From: Silene conica
Lineage: Eukaryota > Streptophyta > Magnoliopsida > Caryophyllales > Caryophyllaceae
DNA length: 64,000 bases
Direction of reading: 5' to 3'
NCBI GenBank assembly: GCA_029255685.2
Contig: CM055318.2
Span: 70,155,136-70,219,135, forward strand
Shown: one piece after another, positions 26,580 to 38,125 of the stretch
How positions within the stretch are numbered: position 1 is the stretch's first letter
How the letters are laid out: every line of letters begins with the position of its first letter
Translations under genes and position numbers: made by a program
The notes under the pieces: generated by a model
Database searches by the model: none
What the model was told of the DNA's origin: nothing
Seen by the model: the letters and a program-made list of their open reading frames with translations, nothing else

Positions 26580-28450
26580 GGGAAACCTGCCACAAGCGGG
26601 GACAAGTGTACAAGTGAAAGTGAATCTTTGGTACAAGTTTTCAACAGTACGACATAATGGCAGTATGATAGAAAAGCACATAGAAAAATCTCAAAATGCC
26701 ACCAGGCACCAGAGTAGAAGGTCGTGCGACTGTGCGAGTAGTCTTAACCCAATTGTTACTCGGTGGTACAAAAAAAAAAATCTTTCATTCAGTCTCCTCT
26801 TAACCTCCACTCCCACTCCTCACTCCAAAATAATACTGTAAAAATAAAGAATCAGATAAATAGACTCTTAATTCCATTACGGAGTAGAGCATAATGTTTA
26901 TGCAACACAGAGACAACGTGATATGGGCAGTGCCGAGTGCATGCAAACTCTCATGAAACAACACAAGGCAAATTTCCAAATTCCAAATGACACACAACCG
27001 ATGATGGAAAGTTGATCTACTACTTCATTAAATAGCGGTAAACAGGTTTTACGCTTCATTTTGATATAGTTTACTACATCCTAAAGCCAAAATAACTGTA
27101 TATCTTTGACTCCTTCGGAAATATATCTTCTCGTATCGAACCACTTTCATTATGCATAGCACTAGTGTTATAGTTTTACAGTTTAAATCATTACATTGAA
27201 CATTTAGTTAATACGAAATATAACTTTCTAATTTTGGTAAATACGACAAACTAATTTTATTCCATTCTTACAAAATACTCGTCATATATCATCATTTCAT
27301 CAATATTTGCTTCCTCACAGAAATTTGGATTGCCTTATTTCAAAAATGAATGTGTCACTTTCACGCTTGGATTCTCATACGTGATACTTCCATTAACTCA
27401 AGAAGAACATTGCCTTATTCCAAAAGTGTAGGTGTCACTTTCAAACTTAGATTGTCATGTCAAACATTTAAGTGATTCATTTCATCCTCTCAAAAGGATC
27501 CAATCCCTTAGGCCCAGAGTAAAAATTTGCTCGAAATAGTCGAGTTGCCTCAATTCGAACAACAACTGTCTTATTCACTAAACTACATCAAACGCCAAAT
27601 TCGCTAAGAAGCCAACCTTGTTCAGAGACTCATAACTTTCCTATCTACCAAAACCTTGTAAACTTGAAAAAACGAAGTACCTAATTTTGTTCCATTTTAA
27701 CAAAATTACTTGACATATTTATCAATGGCGAAATTGACATTGCTTTATTCCAAAGATGAGTCACGTCCAAGCTTAGATTATCATACTAAGCAAGTAAGTG
27801 ATTATTCCATTAACTCAAGAAGCATAGCCTTGTTCCAAAAGTGTAAGGTGTCACTTTCAAGCTTACATTATCATGCTAAACAATTAAGCGATTTCTTTTC
27901 ATTATCTCGGAAACGATCCTATCTGGCTATCCCTTAGATACGGAGTAAAAACACGCTCGAAAAAGTCGATTTTGCCTCAAATCGAACAAGTGTCTTTTTC
28001 ACAAATTTATATCATATTCATAACGCCAGATTTAGCTAAGAACTTCCTAGTTCACTGCTACCTCATAATTCTCCTAACTATCAAAAACCCTAAATCTTAA
28101 ACATAAAATGCAGGAATTCATCTAAAAATGATAATAATGTATCATCAATAATCTCAATCAAACACCGCAGATACATTCAGCATTATAAAAACGATCATTA
28201 CATTAATTAATACATCATCATATTAAGAAATCAAATTAAATTCACTAAAACAGTAAAACCTAATAACTCAAGAACGTGTATAAAACGAGAAAGAAAACGA
28301 TACAAAATGAGGAATTACCAGAGAGACATCGCCATTGTTGGACCTTCAAGCTTAAACAACAATGGAGGAAAAAGTATGATCTAATGGATTATGCGGAGAA
28401 TAAAGATGAAAGAATGAATAGAGTACGATTGATTAATGGAGATTAGCGAG
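26580..28450 (-). other. 5' leader of the RING-CH gene: noncoding exon and intron
   Basis: On the minus strand, a splice acceptor-like ttgtggcag at about 26590 precedes the leader of coding exon 1. A donor (ctctg/gtaattcc) lies at about 28325 after a short exon that contains atggcgatgtctctctg. I interpret 28325-28450 as a first exon and 26590-28320 as a leader intron. Translation from the upstream ATG would be short, and its relevance is unknown. Confidence 0.4.
27230..27960. repeat. Diverged tandem duplication in the leader intron
   Basis: The blocks ttattccaaaa-tg--gtgtcactttcaagctta-att-tcatgc, attaactcaagaag and tcgaa-aagtcga occur twice, about 27330-27560 and about 27735-27980. Each has an internal half-repeat (four caaaa-tg...tcacttt motifs). 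They sit within the presumed leader intron. Confidence 0.6.
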
Positions 28451-28498
28451 AATTTGGAGGGGATTAGTGAGATACTAAATAGAGCTAAGCGAAGAGGG

Positions 28499-28500
<2 letters not shown>

Positions 28501-28548
<48 letters not shown>
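28501..28548. repeat. (GA)n microsatellite near the RING-CH transcription start
   Basis: About 45 bp of GA repeats, read as (CT)n on the coding strand, sits where the promoter or 5'UTR of the minus-strand gene is expected. CT tracts are common in plant core promoters and leaders. Confidence 0.85.
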
Positions 28549-28549
<1 letters not shown>

Positions 28550-28801
28550 AGGGAGGAGATAATAATACGTTGAATTATCAACCGAAAGTCTACGCATAAG
28601 TACATAACACAAACTGATCATGCTGTTCCGTATCAAATACTACCGAGTTCGGTAATAAAGACAAAAAAAATATCATTTCCTAGATGGCTAGTCACTAGTG
28701 ATATGATTTGGTATATATTTGACCCGTCTTATGCTTAAGACGGATAGTGACAATTTGAAAGGAGAATTTGTGCCGTATTTGAAGCTGGGGCCGAAAATAT
28801 A

Positions 28802-29662
28802 GGGTGTTGCTCATTCATACACATGTTTTACTCAATTATAAACGCAAATGACTTTAATACCCTCCTATTTTTATAATTTTATTTTAATGCCCTTTCAGTC
28901 TCTCTCCTCAATTCACTCCCTCTAACTGCAACTATTCAACCACAATTCGATCGTCACTTTCCACCACCCTCACCGTCCTCTCCTTGCACCGCCGGCCGAT
29001 CTCGACGACCTCCTCAGGCCGGTCTCGAGGGAAAGAAGCTAATATGTGGATCAAGGAAGGCTGGTCATCTAAAACGTGGGTACTGAAAATCGGGAAAAAA
29101 ATGGACTTCGACTTTTTTACTTTCAACAACAAGTTTGACTGTTGTAGAATAGTGCTGCGATATTACTGGTGTTGAAAAGCTGAATTGTTTCATATTGTTT
29201 GCTGTAGTTGGGAGATTATTGAGGGCCAACCAGAACTCTCCATCATTTGTCCCTCCTTGAGGCAAATTGGACCCCTCTTTCATACTTGTCAGACTATGCT
29301 TGAACTTACAAATCATACATTCATACATCATTAGACTAGTTTGCTTTTTCTTCTATCTTTAATTACACCGTGTTACATACCTTAATTAGGTTAAAATTGA
29401 AAACGATTTAAAGAAACCCTAATCTAATTAGTCTAAATCAATTTTTTAATTTCATATAATATAATTGATAAAGGTAGAGATTATAATTATTACCTGATCG
29501 ATACGAGAGCTAGCATCCATAGTTGTGTGGTTTAGGGTTTTTTTGGGGAGAGAATCAGAGAGAATTAGAGAAGAGAACTTTTCTTAGGCAGAGGGCATAG
29601 AATGGAAAAGTAATGAAAAAAAGGGTATGAATGAGTAAAACTCGTATATGAATGAGCAATTA
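28802..29662. mobile_element. MULE-like element with captured gene-like DNA (Pack-MULE candidate)
   Basis: Ends gggtgttgctcattcata (left) and taattgctcattcatatacg (right, reverse complement) are related. A perfect 10 bp duplication cgaaaatata lies at 28792-28801 and 29663-29672. The interior is unlike the AT-rich ends: 28910-29030 is GC-rich with codon-like composition. On the minus strand, 29567-29490 reads like a gene start (an aaccctaaacc leader, ATGGATGCTAGC, MDASSRIDQ, donor /gtaata), followed by an open segment at 29331-29065. The source gene was not recognised. Confidence 0.6.
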
Positions 29663-30117
29663 CGAAAATATAAGGCCCGTTTTTTCAACTGAATTGAATT
29701 GAAATGAATCTCAATTACGAGTTAATTTATAAGGAAAAGAGTTAAACTTAATTGAATATAGCGTAACAGAATTTAAATATACTGGAATTAAGCGGAAAAA
29801 AAGGTCTAAATGAGAATTTTTTTAACGAGTCAATTTTATCGATTAATATATTGTCTGAAAAGGGTAAAATTGATTCTATTTTCATAATTTTAGTTTATCC
29901 TCAATTTCTCCGGATTTTCTCACATTTTAAATATTCATTTTGAGGTCACTTGGAATTTGATCTGAATTTCATTTGCACAACAATGTTCGGGAATCCATAG
30001 AATTGGGAGGTACGAATTGAGTCGAGTGCACCATTTATTTTTCATTAGAAAAAAAATCAAAAATAAATACTTCCTCCATTTATAAGTGTTCTTCCCATTC
30101 CATTTTGCACTTGAATT

Positions 30118-30443
30118 AAGAAGATGAAGGAAGAGATAAAATTAAAATTGATGGGGTGAATGTTAAAAAAAATGACAAGGGTAAGGTGGTAAAAATCGTA
30201 TGTGAAAGAGTAAAATCCGTATGTGAAAAAGCACGTCCCTAAAGAAATGATAAAGTAATGAAAGGAAGGTAATAAGTGGGGTTAGTAATGAAAAGAGGGT
30301 ATTTTTTGTAATAAAAAAAGGGACGTGCTTTTTCACATACGGATTTTACTCTTTCACATACGATTTTTACCACCTTACCCTTGTCATTTTTTTTAACATT
30401 CACCCCATCAATTTTAATTTTATCTCTTCCTTCATCTTCTTAA
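30118..30443. repeat. ~120 bp near-perfect inverted duplication
   Basis: The stretch 30118-30240 (aagatgaaggaagag... ending gcacgtccct) returns almost base for base as its reverse complement at 30320-30443, with an 80 bp spacer. The inner ends are the gggacgtgctttttcacatac terminus of a MULE-like family that is also at 44635-45549. Confidence 0.8.
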
Positions 30444-30998
30444 ACCAACTACTCCATTCACCGTCCCTCCGTCATTAACTTTGTTCACCGCCGATCACGA
30501 CCGCCAAACCGCCGCCCCCTCCCCTGCGCCGACATCCAACCGCCGCCCTTTCCCCTCCTCCTGCCGTGCAACCCTTCCCCTCCCGCCGCCCCTTCTCTCT
30601 CTTAAAAAAACTAAAAAAAGGAAAAAAAGAAAAAAATTAAAACAAAAACAAAAATCAAAGAAATAAGGAAATAAAAACTAAAAAAAGAAAAAAGAAAAAC
30701 TAAAAGTTGAAGATTTGCAGACCAACGAAAGCAAATTGACGACGACGCAAGTAGCAGACAAAACAAATTGAAGAAAAATACATACGAAGACGCAACAATT
30801 GAAGACGGATGTTAAACAATCAACAATATTATCTCAGTACTTGGAAAATTGTAATTCATTGTTTAAGTTTTTAGAGTAGTCGTTGTTTTGTCTAGGTTTA
30901 GGAGGGAGAGTTTTGATTTAGGAAGAAGGTAGAAGATGAAAATTTTATGAAAAAGTGTATGTGAAAGAGTAAAGTTCGTATGTGAAAAAGTAATTCCG
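30320..30998. mobile_element. MULE-like element with GC-rich captured segment
   Basis: The left end gggacgtgctttttcacatacgg and the right end (reverse complement) cggaattactttttcacatacg share ttcacatacg...tttactctttcacatac. The interior 30450-30600 is an abrupt GC-rich island (accgccgatcacgaccgcc, cctcccctgcgccgac) that reads open on the plus strand for about 60 codons rich in Pro/Ala/Arg, unlike the surrounding DNA. The candidate TSD (taaaaaaa) is low complexity. Confidence 0.5.
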
Positions 30999-31188
30999 TA
31001 AAAAAAATGATAAAGTTGTAATTTGGTTGTCTAAAATAGGAAAGAAAAGAAATGGAAAGAAAATAGATAATTTGCCAAATAAGGAAAATGAGAAGAAAAT
31101 AGGAAAATGGAGGAAGTACCATATATTGGGGGGATTTGCATCATCAATAAAACTCTATTATAGTAATAAGGCCCTGTTCTTTTGGACT

Positions 31189-31445
31189 GAAACTTAACTG
31201 AACTGAACTGAACTGAACTTATAGGATCTGAACTGAACTGAACTGAACTTATAGGAACTGAACTGAACTTATAGGAACTGAACTTAACTGAACTTATAGA
31301 AACTGAACTGAACTGAACTTATAGGAACTGAACTGAACTGAACTTATAGGAATTGAACTGAACTTATAGGAACTGAACTGAACTGAACTGAACTTATAGG
31401 ATCTGAACTGAACTTAACTTATAGGATCTGAACTGAACTTATAAA
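31189..31445. repeat. gaactgaacttatagg array, left arm
   Basis: About 13 imperfect units of (gaact)1-4-gaacttatag(g/ga), mirrored in the same orientation at 32320-32525. Both arrays are subterminal in the Harbinger-like element, where binding-site-like repeats are common. Confidence 0.8.
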
Positions 31446-31477
31446 ATACGAACTTAATTAACTTTATTTAATTTAAG

Positions 31478-31520
31478 TTAACTATTATTATTATTATTGT
31501 TGTTGTTGTTGTTGTTGTTG

Positions 31521-31569
<49 letters not shown>

Positions 31570-31570
31570 C
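31478..31570. repeat. (TTA)n / (TTG)n microsatellite
   Basis: Consecutive tta, ttg and tta runs. The apparent poly-Asn ORF on the minus strand is only this repeat. Confidence 0.9.
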
Positions 31571-31618
31571 CAATAGATGACATTGATAAAAAATTAGTCT
31601 AAAACACAAGGTAGCTAG

Positions 31619-31928
31619 CATGGGCGGATTTGGGGGGTGGATAGGGTAGGCAAGTGCCACCCCCCAACATAAAAATAAGAACAATTTCTGAATATTAATT
31701 TCACAAAAATGTGTTGGGCCTAGTGGTTAAAAATGGTTATATGTTAGAAGTTTGGTGAGGTTGGGGGTTCAAATCTCACATAAGAGAAATTTTTTAAAAA
31801 AATTTGCTTTATTTCACTTTTTTTTACAAAAATTTGCTTTATTTCACCAAAATTCACTTTTTTTTTCTACCAATTACGAAAAAAAAAAATTGTGCCATCC
31901 CGAAGCATAAATCCTAGATCCGCCCCTG
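31619..31928. mobile_element. hAT MITE nested in the Harbinger element
   Basis: The ends catgggcggatttgg and, inverted, caggggcggatctagg resemble the widespread CAGGGGCGGA-type hAT termini. The perfect 8 bp duplication gtagctag lies at 31611-31618 and 31929-31936. Part of the interior (31712-31785) has tRNA-like spacing (tagtggttaaaa ... gggttcaaatctc), suggesting it contains SINE-derived sequence. Confidence 0.8.
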
Positions 31929-32611
31929 GTAGCTAGTTTAAAATATTTTCAACTTTATATATAATAGTTTGTTCATAGTTCATACATTATACTACAATTA
32001 CATTACGATAAAAATAATTCACTATTACAATTTTCTCTAACCATTTATTTTCTCTAACAATGGTGATGAAGAAACTAATTAATGGGAGAGTGACAATTGG
32101 TGAGGGTGAGGGCGTCGTATGATGAGTTGTTGTTTTTTTGGCATTAATGAGGATGATAGTTTGACATTAATTAGAGAGTAAAAGACGGGTATATTATTAA
32201 TGAGTTTTTTTTTTTTTTTTTTATAGATGACGTGTATCGAATAATTAAAGCGAAATGTTTGTATCGGTTGTTAAAAATAATACTCCGTATATAACTTTTC
32301 TTAATTGAGTTTATATGAAATGAACTTATAGGAACTGAACTGAACTGAACTTATAGGAACTGAACTGAAACTGAACTGAACTTATAGGAACTGAACTGAA
32401 GTTATAGGAACTGAACTGAACTGAACTTATAGGATCTGAACTGAACTGAACTTATAGGAACTGAACTGAACTTATAGGAACTGAGCTGAACTGAACTGAA
32501 CTTATAGGATCTGAAGTGAACTTAAGTTAAGTGACTTGAAGTCCAAAAGAACAGGGCCTAAGAGATTGGATAGTGAGATACTCTATAATTGAATTGAAAT
32601 GAGTATAATAT

Positions 32612-32804
32612 TAATAATTCTTGCTTGCGACGGGTTATTATTTGTGACGGATATTTTGTGAGGTAAAATGGATATAAAATGAGTTAGTGGAGAAAGGGGA
32701 CTACAGAAATAATGTTGCAGAGAGAGAAAAAGTGGGTATTTTGTGAGAGAAAACGGTATCCGCAAGCTTGCGACGGATAGTGCCGTTGCAAATAAGAATC
32801 TGTG
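32612..32804. mobile_element. MULE-type MITE, second copy of the tcttgcttg family
   Basis: Begins taataattcttgcttgcgac, ends aaataagaatctgtg. The perfect 9 bp duplication gtataatat lies at 32603-32611 and 32805-32813. The body matches the copy at 2061-2260. Confidence 0.75.
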
Positions 32805-33084
32805 GTATAATATATAGTGGGATTTTTTTTAGGTTTTTTTAGGTTGCAAAGTGGTAAATTTAAAGATCCGTACACAAATTTTCAACAATATGTGTTATTG
32901 ATAAGATGGGCAATACACTATGTTGTAAAAAATAGTAAATGCAAAAACGAGAGGACCAAAATACCGTGAATGAAAGGTAGTGACGTGAAAGAACCAATGC
33001 CTTGAAAATTATTATTTCGGTACGATTGAGGTGGCGATCAGTAGATGACCGGTAGTTCCCCAAGTATTATACTACTATTACTTT

Positions 33085-33475
33085 TCAGAATCGTCCACTC
33101 GAGACTGGAGAAGCCTGAAACGAAGTTGATCTTATACCCATAAATTATTTAGAGAAGAGAAGAGAAGAGAAGAGAGAACGGATTTGTTGTGTGTTATGAT
33201 GTGCTGCAGAGGCTGGTATTTATATTTAGGGAGCAGAGAGCCATAAACTGAGTCCTAGTAAACAGCAGCCAGGGCTAGAAGGGGGAGGGGGGAATATCTC
33301 ACTTACTAACAGTCAGTTCGGAATCGCCCACTGGAGACTAGAAGCCTGGAACGAAGTTGATCTTATACCCATAAATTATTTAGAGTAGAGAAGAGAAGAG
33401 AGAACAGATTTGTTGTGTGTTATATTGTGCTGCACATGCTGGTATTTCTAGCCAGGGAGCATAGATGAGTGGAGA
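33085..33475 (-). repeat. Tandem duplication of a promoter-like segment
   Basis: Units 33089-33232 and 33319-33462 share gagact-gaagcctg-aacgaagttgatcttatacccataaattatttagag, the agagaagagaagag run and tttgttgtgtgttat. Read on the minus strand, each has a TATAAATA-like or equivalent AT box, then a short spacer, an aacacacaacaaatc leader and a CT-rich stretch, in the order of a plant core promoter and 5'UTR (or an LTR R region). No ORF follows. Confidence 0.55.
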
Positions 33476-34101
33476 GTTAAGAACGATTAAACACCTAAGA
33501 GGGGCAGGGTGGATTATGTGACCTTTAAAAATATCTGATTTTATCTGAGTTCAAAGCTTATGATACTTAATTGAGTCATTAGTTGTGCGAACTAGTATTT
33601 GTAGATAATTGTTTTTTCGAAAACAAGCGACTTTTCAAAACAGAAAACTTTTGCAAAAAACTTGAAGAATAATGCTTAAAAAGATTTGCAAAATTTACAA
33701 TAAATGCTCTAAAAGTCTTGGTAATAAATGAACCCAAAAGACCATTTTTATAGCGGAAAGGACGTGTGTAAGATTTGCCCTAGACACATGCTTTATTCAA
33801 ATAACTCTTTATTCAAATATTTCACCCACTAATAGTCAAACCAGCACTTGGAAAATGATCTAGACAATTCAATTTCCACATGACAAATAATAATGGACCC
33901 GGTCCAAAAAGATAGGCACAGCTCACCGCGGACGATTGCCAAATTCCAAATCCCAGGTCTGGATTCGGGCACACACGCGCGTGTGTGAGCTGGATTAAGC
34001 ACCTTACACGCCTCTACAAAAGACTCCCGTAACCCACTAGTGACAAGGTATAACAAGTGATGATATATAAATTCAATAAACTTACTTCTCACTACCAATG
34101 T
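33476..34101. other. Intergenic, no gene recognised
   Basis: A moderately GC-rich patch at 33890-34060 includes a cacacacgcgcgtgtgtg palindrome. No coding sequence or defined element is supported. Confidence 0.4.
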
Positions 34102-34519
34102 CACTATAAAATACGCGCGATTTAGTGACGGCAAAAATCCGTCAGAACCAGCCAAAATCCGTCAGGAAAGTGGTATTCCGTCCCAAAAATTCATCACAAA
34201 AATTCGTCACAAAAAATCAAGTACAATTTTTTATTATACCTGATGGACAATGACGACGGATGGACCGTCAGTACAAGTCAACGTAATATTGACTATATCT
34301 GACGGACTATCCGTCAGTTTATTATTTTCCTAACAGATCATCCGTCAGATAAAGTCAACAAAATAATAAGCTTTATCTAACGGATGATCCGTCAGGAAAA
34401 TGATAAACTGACGGATAATTCGTCAGATATAGTCAATATTACATGGACTTTTACTGACGGAGATACGTCAGAATAGTATTTTAGTGACGAACTATCCGTC
34501 AGTATGTCAGAAAATAGTG
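34102..34519. mobile_element. Small CACTA-like non-autonomous element
   Basis: The ends are CACTATAAAA (left) and TTTTCTGACAT-type CACTAT (reverse complement of the right end). The body is packed with palindromic subterminal repeats tgacggat-(a/g)-tccgtca and gacggac/gtccgtc at least ten times. CACTA elements have such subterminal repeats. The 3 bp flanks (tgt / gct) do not match, so the exact ends or superfamily remain uncertain. Confidence 0.55.
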
Positions 34520-35206
34520 GCTCGAAACAACAGCTTGTTGTCCAGCCATAATGTTATCGAGACATTGTTTTTATTTCATAATTCAGAATCAAAACCTGCA
34601 TCAAACAAACACAATCGTCGACCGTAAAACGGGAATCCATTTTCCACATCAATCACGAAGCGGGAATACAATTTTCTCAACTAAAAGAAATTAAACACAA
34701 TCAAATGTGCTTTTATATAAGAAATAAAGATAAATATCATGCATCCCCATTTGCAAATTAAACATTTAAGTACATAACATAATGTATCACAAACTAACAT
34801 CGTCGTCCGCGAACAAACCTAAATTACTGCAAACTAATACCAACTAGTTTAAAGTACCACAAACTAGCATGAAATTACAAACTAAAATAAACTAACCTCG
34901 GGGCGGTACATTATTGTTACCTCCAAAACCAATCTATCGTCCGGAAAGTCATCTCTAGTGCGAGGCGACGAAAAATATGAACACGAGCTTGGGGTCATAT
35001 GAGCCTGCATCTATGCGTGGAAACTCGTTGCTCAAGAGCCTCTCGTGCGGCGCTCTCTAGTTAGCTCCTCCTTGAGGCGAGTGTTTTGAGTTGCATACTG
35101 AGTTATCTCAGTAAGTCTGGAGGAGCAGGATCGACGACCGCCTTTATTTCTTGGAAGGTCGTACCAAATTTCCGGTTCTCCCATCTCGATTTCCCGAGGT
35201 AGTACT
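34520..35206. other. Unassigned sequence with a short transposon-protein-like ORF
   Basis: On the minus strand, 35190-35032 encodes about 50 charged residues (EIWYDLPRNKGGRRS, TRLKEELTRERRTRG), possibly the coiled-coil end of a transposon protein; this is weak. The rest is AT-rich and uninformative. Confidence 0.3.
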
Positions 35207-35789
35207 TGTGTCACCCCGCGATATAGCATAAAAATAAACAAGTAATTCGCAGCGGAAATACGATAATTTTAAAACTTTTCGACATATTTATTAAAACTTT
35301 TTCGCGGAATATCAAAACTACATGCGGAAGACTAAAAACTAATGAGAAAGTATAAATTATACATAATAACTTAAATAGACGAGGGATAAGGTATCCCACG
35401 ATAACAACATGAATTAAATCTAAACTAAGCGTAAGGGTAATTGTCGAATTATCAACAATGCTCGCCACACATCTTCCCCAAACAGCACCAACCTACATTC
35501 ATGAAACATGAACGTCACAGTCAGTGGGGAGTAACTCAGGATTCTCACAGCCACTTTACGCCAGAAAACATGTAAACGGTAATACAAAACATCTTATACA
35601 TATGAACATGTATATAATTTCAGAAACAATCATATATGCATTTCCAAACTTAATCAACATGATCAATGCATGAGCGATAAACCAAAACATATGAAAACAA
35701 CATGAATCATCATGTGTAACAGAATTAAAGCCAACAAGGGAGATGATATCGAAATCAAGTAGACATCCAAACAAAGAATACACATCGTC

Positions 35790-36180
35790 AGAGCGTATAA
35801 CCACTGCCTCTGACATACCAGAGCGTATAACCACTGCCTCTGGCTAATGGAGCGTATAACCACTGCCTCCAGTTACGGAACGTATAACCACTGCCTCCGA
35901 TTACAAAGCATACAACTATCAATCAATACATGAATAGAATGAACGTCGTTAGAGCGTATAATCACTGCCTCTGACCTACCAGAGCGTATAACCACTGCCT
36001 CTGGCTACTGGAGCGTATAACCACTGCCTCCAGCTACGGAGCGTATAACCACTGTCTCCGAATACTATGTATAGCGTATAACCACTGCCTATATGCCTAA
36101 GACCTGGCCAGACCTCTCGATATAATGCCTTACACTGAACGACACACGGGGACCGGAGCGTATAACCACTGCCTCCGACC
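35790..36180. repeat. agcgtataaccactgcctc tandem array
   Basis: About ten units of gagcgtataaccactgcctc, each followed by 8-11 variable bases (tgacatacca, tggctaatg, cagttacgg and so on). The array has two blocks separated by about 60 bp, and the same order of spacer types appears in both, pointing to block duplication. It lies inside the solo LTR. Confidence 0.85.
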
Positions 36181-38033
36181 AATCCCGAACATAGATAAAT
36201 TCCCATTGCATGGGTGGCGTTAGTTCATTACAGTGATACACAAATCGTACCACCGCTATTTATTCACATGTCAAGGCAACATAACCATCGCCAACACAAT
36301 TTTAGGATGACATAACCGTCACCTACACAAGCTTAGGATAGCATAACCGTTAACCCACTTATTTAAACATACATGAGCCAACAAATGATGAATAAGACAA
36401 CACTTATATCCGTTCCATGCCGAAAGAGAACATACGAGATTGAATAATGAAATAAAAGTTCTAAACGCATTTCACATTACAGCTGTCCTCTGCCGTAAAA
36501 TTCATAATTAATTCAAATAAAATCTAAATGATACAAGGCCAATTGGTTCTGCTTAATAAGACTTTTAGCTACAATATTCATCAAATAACCATTTCCAAAA
36601 TACGAACTTATCAGGGGTTTATAATCTGATATCTACAGTATGTCAGAAATCGTCGCATTAAAAGTATTACTTCATAAAACGGGTTTAAAAAAATATTTTG
36701 GGACAAAGTAAACTCCTAACATCATCTAAACTCTTCAAAGTTTAATTATGAAAAAGGACCAGAATAGTTTCAAAGTATAAAAATGGTTTTCGAAATAATC
36801 TTTGAGCTACTGTCCGTTCTGCGAGTATTTCAGCGCAATGTTCGTAAATAATTTATTGTGAACAAACGACATGCAATAAAATTACGAAATTTTATAGGTA
36901 GACTCTACACTCAAAATAAACAGGGGTCTAGTTTCAACATTTTCAAAGACGGATACTCTAAGATGTCGAAATAAATTGTACAAGACAATGGACATATTTG
37001 TCAAGGTGCTGAAACATTATGAAATAACCACAGTAAGCCAAGCATTGTGAACTTGAAAGACTATCAAACTAATCATCCTCAAAGATCACAACCTCATTTA
37101 ACAATACAATTCTTAATGAATTTCCAACTATAATATCATCCAACAAAACCATGCAAAATGAAATTCATCCAAACATATGATTTATGAACTTAATCATGTC
37201 ACTATTTAACCAAACACAATTCTAGTATACTAAACATTACTAGCATATAGAACACATGCAAACATAGACGATAAGTCGAGTAACCCATCACCGTTACCTT
37301 ATAGCTCTTCAATAAGCATGATTTTGACACAAAGCCACTCCGGTTTGGACAACCGAACTAGCTACACATAAGTAAACCAGGTTCGCTAAGAGAACCGTGC
37401 CTTAAAGCCCACGACCAGAGTATATTAAGGAAGAAATTTGATACTTTTATTACCTAGAAAGATGGAGGGTGAGGAGAGGAAGAAAAAAGCGCGAAAATCG
37501 TCAAAAACGGATAAGAAACGAAGATTTTATGATCGTTTTACGGTGAGGTGCACAACAATGGTGTTTTTTGTGTTTGGGTGTTCTTAGCTGAAAAATAAGT
37601 AAAGGATTGAAGAAGAAGGAAGGAGGAGGTTGACCTTGGGCACCAAGGCAAAGTTCTATACTTAGCCAAGTGTCCCAAAGGACATGTGGAAAAGAGTAAA
37701 GAGTAAGCAACGAGCGAGTGTCTCGTTACCGGATAGTCCGTGACAGCCTTTCGTATTTTCGGCATAATTTCCTCCACAGAATTCAGAATGAGGTGTTTTC
37801 GGTGGCGTTGGAAAGTTAAGAAAAAGAGCTAAAACTTTTATTTTATAAAAAAAAGCTAAATATGCCTTTAAAATATCTTAAAATTAGTAACAAGAACAGA
37901 GTAGCATTTCACAAGTTTAAGGAGTATAAGTTTAAGACGACATATTAATATCATTGTCAAAAACGATAGATTTTAAATGGAAATTTCTTTATTGTGGAAC
38001 ATACTTATTTTTAAAATAAGATCTTAAATAATA

Positions 38034-38125
38034 CTATCCTCCGTTTTTATATAATGTACCCATTTGTTGAATATATGAGTGTAGTATTTTAATAAAATGG
38101 GTACATTATATAAAAATGGAGGAAG
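38034..38125. mobile_element. Stowaway MITE, 92 bp
   Basis: A near-perfect hairpin: ctatcctccgtttttatataatgtaccca pairs with tgggtacattatataaaaatggaggaag, flanked by TA (38032-38033, 38126-38127). Nested in the solo LTR. Confidence 0.85.

Larger units (their letters stand above)
30070..31116. mobile_element. Stowaway-like MITE interrupted by MULE/fold-back DNA
   Basis: The ends cttcctccatttataagtgt (left) and, as reverse complement of the right, cttcctccattttcctattt are Stowaway-type termini flanked by TA (30068-30069 and 31117-31118). The expected short MITE body is split by the structures at 30118-30998. Confidence 0.55.
31170..32558. mobile_element. PIF/Harbinger-like element with subterminal satellite arrays
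   Basis: The ends GGCCCTGTTCTTTTGGACT (left) and its inverted copy (right) form a clear TIR. TAA flanks both sides (31167-31169 and 32559-32561), as expected for PIF/Harbinger. Inside each end is an array of gaactgaactgaacttatagg units (31189-31445 and 32320-32525). The middle holds a (TTG/TTA)n tract, the hAT MITE at 31619-31928 and no transposase. Confidence 0.8.

Noticed and set aside
28381..28605. ORF with LSLSLS repeats
   Set aside because: Translation of the (GA)n tract in the RING-CH gene promoter/leader.
31478..31684. ORF with a poly-Asn run
   Set aside because: It is the (TTA/TTG)n microsatellite read on the minus strand.
35790..36180. Possible CRISPR-like repeat-spacer array
   Set aside because: Spacers are short, related to each other and sit in a plant LTR; this is a tandem minisatellite.
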